This document shows positions 51,301-56,706 of a stretch of DNA of 56,706 nt, piece by piece. The DNA is from an uncultured Bacteroidales bacterium (lineage in GTDB: Bacteria; Bacteroidota; Bacteroidia; Bacteroidales; UBA932). The DNA lies in NCBI GenBank assembly GCA_946403855.1, contig CAMJBH010000002.1, positions 91,063 to 147,768 on the forward strand, in the 5' to 3' direction. A program made the translations under genes and the position numbers. The notes under the pieces are model-generated. The model was not told where the DNA came from and searched no databases. It saw only the letters and a program-made list of their open reading frames with translations. The stretch's first letter is position 1, and every line of letters begins with the position of its first letter.

Positions 51301-51489
51301 GTCATCATTGTTCCAAAGCACGTTGAAGCCCTCGTCCGCATAGACTTTAGTATCAGGCGAGGATGCCTCCTTATCTATTCTGGCCCGAATTTCTGCCGGA
51401 TAGGAATAATTATTAAGAACTGGTTCCTGTTCGGTCATACATGCAGTGGCTAGCGCTGCTATTGATATGGCGAGAAAGTATTTCTTCAT
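48373..51489 (-). CDS. Large lipoprotein: fimbrillin-like N-domain and FISUMP/C-type-lectin-like middle domain
   Basis: This 1038-aa lipoprotein has lipobox ALATAC (C17). The N-terminal region (about 30-290) is fimbrillin-like, with DTKVYADEGFNVLWNNDDRI and VYAVYPYNES shared with the LRR lipoproteins of the mobile element. The middle (about 400-650) carries DRNLGAVTTD, YQWGRKDPF, NDPCPPGYKVAD, ACWSSTKG and APVRCQKEE, the pattern of FISUMP-type domains. The C-terminal third is beta-rich with an LRR_5-like fragment (SSLSSITIPSSVAVVNGGAL). It is probably a surface-exposed ligand-binding or structural protein. A 44-aa small ORF and a clear -7 element precede it. Confidence 0.8.
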   Translation of the reverse strand: MKKYFLAISIAALATACMTEQEPVLNNYSYPAEIRARIDKEASSPDTKVYADEGFNVLWNNDDRISLFDRYTFNKEYYFTGETGANAGVFKEVNSEEVVAGNEIDYVYAVYPYNESTKISNSGALTLSLPAVQYYTPDSFGPGANVMVSATSDTNLLFKNLCGYLLLKLYGENVVVSSISIKGNNNEVLSGTAEVIATPGSTPSLSSLTSEESKCLTLSCTSQVALGASADEATLFWLAVPPTTFTKGFTLTVTDIDGNTFEKSTGINYEIERNKTFRMEPLEVIIEKEELFPDPVNLSLNGTANCYIISSAGTYSFSAVKGNTLEPVGNIAGVKVLWETFGSQTTPNEGAIIFPTVQYKAGTNSICFKTSDNFTEGSALIAAYADKECSEGNVLWSWHIWAVKDDLESNLQIYNNNFGGKVGALMDRNLGAVTTDKDSRSYNFSLMYQWGRKDPFLGGVRIQVSDGLVTRDDLTKAESTLSWPSSEKANSPSEFSSLSVSKPTTSLSISEDWNDSEWSGRWSEQKTINDPCPPGYKVADKYLWYNAFGSNGGDEMPYRSTNGFRFYLMSMTSNTEEVYYPYSGVMAPGGFLMYTTGVYPIGACWSSTKGSFLGLSANDGFFTTYGYNVYVSQALKSSAYGAPVRCQKEEYVSTDCPEDNKLYYTTTDKKVLRPRRSIAFGPKMKTNVYYPGEDGSLGQGVITCDGTITKLDVGAAQYSSLSSITIPSSVAVVNGGALEACQNLNSIVALPTTAPYLTGSFTRIDRNGTLSFPKGSDYSAWLSDDALGYFGWNGHNQPDGYTKCPVTGKGLDYSTAICFFLDIEAGTTLKYNMMASDNEGEGGSGTHTLLVKDSDEIVLEKHKYSTPVYNESIIKMYYEQGYICLNFKQAFKGWLCLGDQYELIVHYGNLLDYAKGIHYQTYPNYGGSGLTLNKDSEHWMPASSDFTKIEYYSSALGPQETSEFTYLSYMSNLRYFLPYSVTDESKSYNISFKDFTDEDLRYTIFNAENCSIKVSSGTSIYGHRLSYLNDKYKISFLH

Positions 51490-51507
51490 AACATCTATCA
51501 GAATAAG

Positions 51508-51642
51508 TTAACCCCAAATGTGTTCTTCAGGATTATCATCAATCATCTCAGTCTGGCTGGTGCCAAGGCAGATTTCAGTTAAAAGGAGGCATGTTTCCAC
51601 CTCCGGCCGGAAGTATGGCATAGAAGAATTGTAATGTATCAT
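51508..51642 (-). CDS. 44-aa small ORF preceding the FISUMP-like lipoprotein
   Basis: A complete ORF reads from ATG 51642 to TAA 51508-51510. It starts MIHYNSSMPYFRPEVET and ends MIDDNPEEHIWG, 18 nt before the lipoprotein ATG and 15 nt after the -7 element TATCTTTG. It shares the layout of the other two small ORFs: an aromatic-Pro start, hydrophobic core, Ser, acidic Asn/Pro tail and terminal Trp. An internal ATG (MPYFRP) may be the true start. Function is unknown. Confidence 0.6.
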   Translation of the reverse strand: MIHYNSSMPYFRPEVETCLLLTEICLGTSQTEMIDDNPEEHIWG

Positions 51643-51656
51643 GGGTATAGGAATAA

Positions 51657-52283
51657 TCAAAGATATTCGATATCAAAGCTTAATCCTTTGATGGTTATGC
51701 TCTTGATATATGGAATGAGCGGTGGAACCAACAGGAGAATCATAATAAGGATCAGTACACTTATTATGGCGGAATCCAATGGAATCTTCGTATTTAGAAG
51801 GCCGTTGAAAGATAAAACATGCGCGGCAAGGTAGAGGAGAATACATAGCAAATAAGAAATAGATAGACACCTTATTTTCTTTCGCAACTTCTTATTGCCG
51901 CAAAAAGAAAGTCTTTTCTTGAATCTCTCTACTGCTTCGTTGTAGTTTAGGAAAGATGGTGAGGTCAATTCTAATCTCAGGTCGGAAGAATTATGATATT
52001 CCCAATTATCATCTGAAATATAAACAGCAACATAACATGCTGGAGGCGTAAGATATCCGAAGTCATTCCACTGATTATAAGAGCGATAGAAAGGGAACTT
52101 GTCAAGCTTTCGGCAGTGTTCGGCGCTCATTAGGACAAACGCTTGAATAACGTATCCTTCGTTTAACACTTCCACTCTGTCGTATTCCTTTCCGTCGTAT
52201 TTATATGTACTTGTGTGAATATCTGTGCGATGATACCCTTTCTCTAGCAAATGTTTGATAAGTAATACGATATAAATGATCAT
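51657..52283 (-). CDS. Hypothetical membrane protein
   Basis: This 208-aa protein has a mixed alpha/beta N-terminal two-thirds (EGYVIQAFVLMSAEHCRKL, YVAVYISDDNWEY). Two C-terminal transmembrane helices follow (about 144-164 and 176-200) and it ends cytoplasmic or periplasmic with ...GLSFDIEYL. No domain was recognised. It follows the BspA-like gene by 8 nt and is probably co-transcribed with it. Its 3' end contains the promoter of the next unit. Confidence 0.6.
   Translation of the reverse strand: MIIYIVLLIKHLLEKGYHRTDIHTSTYKYDGKEYDRVEVLNEGYVIQAFVLMSAEHCRKLDKFPFYRSYNQWNDFGYLTPPACYVAVYISDDNWEYHNSSDLRLELTSPSFLNYNEAVERFKKRLSFCGNKKLRKKIRCLSISYLLCILLYLAAHVLSFNGLLNTKIPLDSAIISVLILIMILLLVPPLIPYIKSITIKGLSFDIEYL
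51658..51665 (-). promoter_or_regulatory. -7 element of the small ORF/FISUMP lipoprotein unit
   Basis: TATCTTTG on the minus strand is a perfect match, 15 nt before the small-ORF ATG. It overlaps the stop region of the upstream membrane-protein gene. Confidence 0.6.
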
Positions 52284-52291
52284 GATACTTA

Positions 52292-54931
52292 TTATTGAGG
52301 TATTGCTTGAATCCTGGATGCATATTTAGACCAGCCAGGAGCATCCTTATATGTTTCAATAGATTGTTCCGGAACATAAATAGTGCACATGTTCGTTAAG
52401 TCAAACATAGACCTTTCGCCACTGGGTGGATTAATACGAAGACAGTATATTGAAATTAGGCTCGAGCAACCATAGAATGCGTACCCATCAATCCTGTTCA
52501 CGCTTATTGGGATGACGATGGATGTGAGGCTCGAACAACCAGAGAATGCGTATCCCCCAATTCTAGTTATGCTTTCAGGAATGATGATAGAAGATAGGCT
52601 TGAGCAATCTTTAAAAACTGCGTCATCAATACTCGTTACGCTTTTAGGGATAACGATAGAAATGAGACTTGAGCAACCAGAGAACGCGTATCCCCCAATA
52701 CTAGTCACGCTTTCTGGGATGTTGATGTCTGTAAGACTCGAGCAGCCATAGAACGTTTGTCTTCCAATACTCGTTACGCTTTCTGGGATGACGATGGATG
52801 TGAGACTCGAGCAACCATTAAAAGCGAACTCTCCAATACTAGTCACGCTTTCCGGAATGAAGATGGAAGTGAGGCTTGAGCAATCATTGAAAGCGGATTC
52901 TCCAATACTAGTCACGCTTTCTGGGATGACGATGGACGTGAGGCTCGAGCAGCTATAGAACGCCGATTTCCCAATACTAGTCACGCTTGCTGGAATGTTG
53001 ATGGCTGTAAGGCTCGAGCAACCACTAAATGTGCCCTCTGCAATACTAGTCACGCTTTCTGGGATTACGATGGACGTGAGGCTCGAGCAGCCAGAGAAAG
53101 CGGATCCTCCAATACTAGTCATGCTTTCTGGGATGACGATGGACGTGAGGCTCGAGCAGCCAGAGAAAGCGGATCCTCCAATACTAGTCATGCTTTCTGG
53201 AATGTTGATGGTCGTGAGACTTGAGCAACCCCAGAATCCCATTGACCCAATACTCGTGATGCTTTCAGGAATATTGACTGATGTAAGGTTCGAACATCCG
53301 TAGAACGCAAAGCATCCAATACTTGTCACACCTTCTGGAATAGAGATTGAGGCAAGATTCGAGCATTTAAAGAAAGCGTAGTTTCCAATACTCAAGGCGT
53401 CGTCAGAGACAGTGCTCGTTAAAATAGATACAAGATTCGAGCAGCCATAAAACGCATAGTCTCCAACACTTGTCGCACCTTCTGGAATAATGATCGAAGC
53501 AAGATTCGAGCATTCATAAAATGCATAGCTTCCAATACTCAAGGCGCCATTAGAAAAAATGATTGAAGCAAGACTCGAGCAACCATAAAAGGCATAGTCT
53601 CCAATACTTGTCGTTTTTCCTAGAACAACAATCGAGGATATGCTGTTACATCCTCTGAATGAACTGTTGCTAATGCTTGTGACGCCCTCGGGAATAACAA
53701 TTGAGCCAAGATTAGAACAGCCATAGAATGCAGAAGATCCAATGCTTGTGACGCTTTCAGGAATGTGGATCTCTTTAATTTGAATACATCCTTTAAAAGC
53801 GGCATCCCCTATTTGTCTTAAGCTGTTTGGAAGGGTTATAGAATTCAACAGCTTCCACTCATCGAACATATTATCAGGAATAGAAGTTATTCCCGTGAAA
53901 TATTGAAACTCATCGAAAGATGTGTACGTTTTTATTGCCCGGAAGACTCCCTCGATAGATGTCACGGCTGCAGCCTCTTCGTAAGAAAGTTCGCCGTCAC
54001 CGTCAGTGTCGAAAGCAGCCACAAGCTTTGCCTTTACTTTGTCATCGGCAAATTGGATAACGTCTTCGGAGTGCGTTTCACCATCTCCCTGTCCTTTGAA
54101 AATAAGGTCTTCGTCTGCATCAGCAAGTGAGCCATATTGGCCGCGCTTGAAGCTTACGCTGCCAGAGGTGATGAGTTTTGCCGAATCAGACTCACGTGTG
54201 AACGTCATTTTGAACCCGTTAGACAGTGTCCCCGGTAAAGCCGCAATGTAGTACCACTGTCCGGTCTGGAGCGTTGTGCCGCTTGGAGCCTTGATCGTAA
54301 TGGTTGTCTTGGCTTCGGAAACATCTTGAATAGCAGGAACACCGCCTTCAAAAGCCAGCTTGATACGCCCCGCGAGCACTTCTCCGTTGTTTCCTTCGAT
54401 GGTTACGGATTTGATACCTTCCTGAGTAAGAGAGAAGCGCATGCCTCCGCAGACATTATAGAAGGCAAGGTCAAGCCCGTCGGCGCTGGCCAGAGTGATA
54501 TGTGTGTTCTTCTCGAAACTTCCGGCGCGCGCGATCTGATTGTCCGGGAGGGTTGTAGTGACTGTTTGCCCGTCTGAGGTAGCATCAGCCCGGTATGGAT
54601 AGAGTCCCCAGATGTGATTGCTTGAGCCTGAACCTTCGTTTGCGCCAACCAATCCGTGAAATGTACCGGAGAAGTCTGCGACGCTGGCAAGCTCAGAATT
54701 CATAGAAACGAATTTACTGCCGCTTCCTTTGAAGAAAACGTTTATTGCATCGCCAGGCTCCCAAAACACATTCGTTCCGCCGTCAACAACGGCAGTTTTG
54801 GAGTTAATGGCTCCTTCCTGGTATGCTCTGATTATTACGCTTGAGTCAGCAAACTCTGCCTGCGGCATCTCTGTGGCGCAGGCAGACATGGCCAGCAGTG
54901 CGAATGCGATTAAAATATTGCGATTATTCAT
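52292..54931 (-). CDS. BspA-type LRR lipoprotein with fimbrillin-like and EF-hand domains
   Basis: This 879-aa lipoprotein starts MNNRNILIAF (54931) with lipobox MSAC (C18). The N-terminal fimbrillin-like domain (about 25-270) has the same layout as the other surface proteins here. It is followed by an EF-hand loop DTDGDGELSYEE (about 300-312). More than twenty 23-residue LRR_5 repeats of the GCSSLTSIVIPESVTSIGxxAF type follow, then the common BspA end (CTIYVPEQSIETYKDAPGW). BspA-like proteins bind host or bacterial surface ligands. Adjacent 69-bp repeat units are nearly identical at DNA level. An upstream ATG at 54943 would add four residues. Confidence 0.88.
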   Translation of the reverse strand: MNNRNILIAFALLAMSACATEMPQAEFADSSVIIRAYQEGAINSKTAVVDGGTNVFWEPGDAINVFFKGSGSKFVSMNSELASVADFSGTFHGLVGANEGSGSSNHIWGLYPYRADATSDGQTVTTTLPDNQIARAGSFEKNTHITLASADGLDLAFYNVCGGMRFSLTQEGIKSVTIEGNNGEVLAGRIKLAFEGGVPAIQDVSEAKTTITIKAPSGTTLQTGQWYYIAALPGTLSNGFKMTFTRESDSAKLITSGSVSFKRGQYGSLADADEDLIFKGQGDGETHSEDVIQFADDKVKAKLVAAFDTDGDGELSYEEAAAVTSIEGVFRAIKTYTSFDEFQYFTGITSIPDNMFDEWKLLNSITLPNSLRQIGDAAFKGCIQIKEIHIPESVTSIGSSAFYGCSNLGSIVIPEGVTSISNSSFRGCNSISSIVVLGKTTSIGDYAFYGCSSLASIIFSNGALSIGSYAFYECSNLASIIIPEGATSVGDYAFYGCSNLVSILTSTVSDDALSIGNYAFFKCSNLASISIPEGVTSIGCFAFYGCSNLTSVNIPESITSIGSMGFWGCSSLTTINIPESMTSIGGSAFSGCSSLTSIVIPESMTSIGGSAFSGCSSLTSIVIPESVTSIAEGTFSGCSSLTAINIPASVTSIGKSAFYSCSSLTSIVIPESVTSIGESAFNDCSSLTSIFIPESVTSIGEFAFNGCSSLTSIVIPESVTSIGRQTFYGCSSLTDINIPESVTSIGGYAFSGCSSLISIVIPKSVTSIDDAVFKDCSSLSSIIIPESITRIGGYAFSGCSSLTSIVIPISVNRIDGYAFYGCSSLISIYCLRINPPSGERSMFDLTNMCTIYVPEQSIETYKDAPGWSKYASRIQAIPQ
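53040..53215. repeat. Near-identical 69-bp tandem repeats inside the BspA-like gene
   Basis: Adjacent 69-bp units share long identical runs (such as GAGGCTCGAGCAGCCAGAGA and CGGATCCTCCAATACTAGTC). They encode consecutive LRR_5 repeats and allow unit gain or loss. Confidence 0.75.
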
Positions 54932-54939
54932 GTTCGAGA

Positions 54940-55071
54940 TCATTTTACCCAATCTTCGTACTCTATGTCCTCGAGGCCACCAGGACCAGGACTTGTGCAC
55001 ACTAATTCAAAGGGGGATATAAGATACTGCTCACAATCAGGAGGACTGTAAGTATGATGCAGAAAATCCAT
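54940..55071 (-). CDS. 43-aa small ORF preceding the BspA-like lipoprotein
   Basis: A complete ORF reads from ATG 55071 to TGA 54940-54942, ending 8 nt before the lipoprotein ATG. It starts MDFLHHTYSPPDCEQYL and ends GGLEDIEYEDWVK. It shares the layout of the other two small ORFs: Tyr-x-Pro start, hydrophobic core (LISPFELVC), Ser-Pro-Gly, then an acidic tail with Trp. Function is unknown. Confidence 0.6.
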   Translation of the reverse strand: MDFLHHTYSPPDCEQYLISPFELVCTSPGPGGLEDIEYEDWVK

Positions 55072-55492
55072 GAAATTCTCTTTTGGCCGTGGCGCCCTAC
55101 GGCGAAAACCAAACTATTCAAAAGTGTGGAGCCGTTTCGCATCCACAGCATTGAGGTTCTGGAGGACCTTTGACAGATAGATTACGACCGATACTCCACA
55201 CTCGACGATATGAAGCTGGTCGTAGAATACGACTTGCGACAATACCAACATCGAGCGGAGTGTATTGCCGTTGTCCTTGTCAAAATTTTCCAGATCTCAA
55301 TGCTGGACAACGCGAAAACACTTTCGCTAATATGTACGCCTGCTGCCAGGCTTCGCAAATATAGAATTTCTTTTCGGGATTTTCAAGTGGAAACGTCCAT
55401 GATGACCTTTTAGGTCAATGTGATACAGTCGTGAGATGATGAACTTCCAGATTAGATTTTTTCGGTGGACGTTGCGTGATTGAAAGATTTTG
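55072..55492. other. Gap before the YiiX-like gene
   Basis: No gene was recognised with confidence. A plus-strand frame (55054-55413) is interrupted by TGA at 55171-55173 and has no family similarity visible to me. It may be a decayed gene. Confidence 0.3.
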
Positions 55493-55500
55493 TATCTTTG
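55472..55500 (+). promoter_or_regulatory. Promoter of the YiiX-like gene
   Basis: TATCTTTG (55493-55500) is preceded by TTG at 55472-55474. It lies 42 nt before the ATG at 55543 and rules out the longest reading. Confidence 0.6.
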
Positions 55501-55542
55501 CGGAAGTCATCGTTACATCTCCCCAAAGGTACTGTGCTTAGT

Positions 55543-56187
55543 ATGATAATGAGTTCAACAAGGAAGGGTTTGCTTACGTTAGTGGTTTCTGTCTCTTTGG
55601 CGGCATTTATTTCTATCTTGTCTTGTGAGCAGGTACAAGAAACGGTAATGCCACAAGATGGTGATATCGTTTTTCATGAGTCCACTTCCCGCCAAAGTTC
55701 GATTATCAAATTGGCACAGCATAGCAAGTGGACGCACTGCGGAATCGTCTTTTACTTAGGAGAGAAAGCATACGTGTACGAAGCGGTCGAACCTGTCAAG
55801 TACACACCACTTAAGGATTGGATAGCTCGGGGGAAGAACGGGGTGTATAGTGCAAAAAGGTTGGAAAGCCCATTATCCGCCTCGACAATTAAGAAGATGA
55901 AGGCGGTTGGTATCAAGTACAAAGGGAAACACTACGACACTTTGTTTCAATGGAGTGATAGCAAGATGTACTGTTCTGAACTGATATGGAAGATTTACTC
56001 ACTTGGGGCAGATATTGAGTTATGTCAACCCGAGCAGTTCTCCGATTTCCCTGTCTCGAATCCTACAGTAAAGAAACTTATCAAAGAAAGATACGGCAAC
56101 AAGTTCGACCCATCTGAACAATTAGTGTCTCCCAATGCCCTGTACAAGTCGAAATTACTGAAGGAGGTCCGTTACTCTGAACTGTAA
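55543..56187 (+). CDS. YiiX-type permuted papain-fold (NlpC/P60-like) lipoprotein
   Basis: This 214-aa protein has a lipoprotein signal (lipobox ILSC, C28; C26 if the ATG at 55549 is used). The YiiX/DUF830 permuted papain layout is present: PQDGDIVFHES near the start, the histidine in WTHCGIVFY, YVYEAVEPVKYTPL, and the nucleophile in MYCSELIWKIY. Such enzymes hydrolyse amide or ester bonds in cell-wall or lipid-linked substrates, and some are lysozyme-like accessory proteins. It is the last gene before the second repeat array. Confidence 0.83.
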   Translation: MIMSSTRKGLLTLVVSVSLAAFISILSCEQVQETVMPQDGDIVFHESTSRQSSIIKLAQHSKWTHCGIVFYLGEKAYVYEAVEPVKYTPLKDWIARGKNGVYSAKRLESPLSASTIKKMKAVGIKYKGKHYDTLFQWSDSKMYCSELIWKIYSLGADIELCQPEQFSDFPVSNPTVKKLIKERYGNKFDPSEQLVSPNALYKSKLLKEVRYSEL

Positions 56188-56222
56188 AGTTCTATGTAAC
56201 ACGAACTTTTAAGATAATTTCT

Positions 56223-56706
56223 GCCACGCTATGGCCGTTTCCCGTGTCAGTTGTCGCAGTTTTCTCCCGTTTTCGCCACGTTATGGCTGCTTCCCGTGTC
56301 AGTTGGCGCTGTTTTCTCCAGTTTTCGCCACGTTATGGCTGCTTTCCGTGTCAGTTGGCGCTGTTATCTATCGGTGTGACGGCCTGCGCGGAGGGTTGGT
56401 TCTCCACCCTCGGGCCTCCGGCCCTCGCCCTCCCACTACGCTGCGCTTGTGGGCCCCTCCCTCTACAAGCGAGGGTGCTTATGGTTCCGAACCAATCCCT
56501 CCGTCTCCGGCCGCTTTCCCTCACCAAGACCCTGTTTTGAGGATGAACTGCGGCTTTCTGTCCAATCTGCCACACTTTGGTCTCTCTCCGTGTCAACCAC
56601 CACTGTCTTAGAACGTTTCTGCCACGCTGTGGCCGTTTCCCGTGTCAGTTGCCGCAGTTTTCTCCCGTTTTCGCCACGTTATGGCTGCTTTCCGTGTCAG
56701 TTGGCG
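56223..56706. repeat. Repeat array 2: same 52/346-bp units, running off the window
   Basis: The palindrome-opened units start at 56223, 56275, 56327, 56569, 56621 and 56673. Intervals are 52, 52, 242, 52 and 52 bp. The higher-order unit 56327-56672 is again exactly 346 bp and aligns with units at 47530 and 47876 in the same orientation. The array continues past the end of the window. Confidence 0.85.

Noticed and set aside
48373..51489. Diversity-generating retroelement target
   Set aside because: No reverse transcriptase, template repeat or accessory gene is visible in the window.
55054..55413. Possible pseudogene with one internal TGA (55171-55173)
   Set aside because: The frame has no family similarity that I can see, and its start overlaps the better-supported minus-strand small ORF. 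Kept only as a gap description.

Overview
The window reads as Bacteroidales chromosome. Promoters follow the Bacteroidetes pattern: a -7 element TAnnTTTG, often with TTTG exactly 20 nt upstream. The proteins include fimbrillin-like lipoproteins, BspA-type LRR proteins, a FISUMP-like domain and DUF4313/DUF2693 mobile-element proteins. No 16S or other species-level marker is present, so nothing below order is claimed. Base composition is patchy. The first kilobase is AT-rich, about 1.2-29.8 kb is GC-rich, 29.9-47.1 kb is lower GC (mobile element), and 48.4-56.2 kb is again lower GC between two GC-rich repeat arrays.

Region 1 (1.2-15.9 kb) is a nonribosomal peptide locus. A single 2379-residue NRPS (C-A-T-C-A-T-reductase) leads a minus-strand operon. 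It is followed 1 nt later by a Cache/SpoIIE phosphatase that also carries an RsbW-like kinase domain, then by a STAS anti-sigma-antagonist. A divergent Sfp-type phosphopantetheinyl transferase sits across the promoter region. Its 3' end overlaps a second, convergent Cache-HAMP-SpoIIE phosphatase. A PLP aminotransferase and a LOG-family protein follow. Expected chemistry is an N-acylated dipeptide released reductively as an aldehyde, with a partner-switching module made alongside it.

Region 2 (15.9-29.8 kb) is core-like: a DUF2207 membrane protein, a GNAT enzyme, two exported lipoproteins and an Omp85-like outer-membrane protein. A membrane LytTR regulator then faces a tightly coupled operon: stand-alone condensation-fold acyltransferase, PlsC-like acyltransferase, acyl-CoA synthetase, DUF3737 protein, PatB/MalY-type PLP enzyme and a peptide deformylase with a lipoprotein signal. 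tRNA-His(GTG) follows.

Region 3 (29,855-47,118) is a 17.2-kb element integrated in the 3' end of tRNA-His. It is bounded by a 16-bp direct repeat and has matching putative integrase arm sites inside both ends. It encodes an excisionase-like protein, a winged-helix replication-like protein beside four 22-23-bp-spaced iterons, a serine recombinase, small plasmid-type proteins, an XRE regulator, an HNH endonuclease, two EF-hand/LRR lipoproteins and a tyrosine integrase. No conjugation genes were recognised.

Region 4 (47.1 kb to the end) holds two directly oriented arrays of 52-bp repeats nested in 346-bp higher-order units. They flank an 8-kb island of surface proteins: a fimbrillin/FISUMP-like lipoprotein, an EF-hand/BspA LRR lipoprotein, a membrane protein and a YiiX-like papain-fold lipoprotein. 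Three of the large lipoproteins, one of them in the mobile element, are immediately preceded by an unannotated 43-44-codon ORF with a shared layout. This small-ORF/lipoprotein pairing, the NRPS-partner-switch operon and the hierarchical repeats are the most novel-looking signals.
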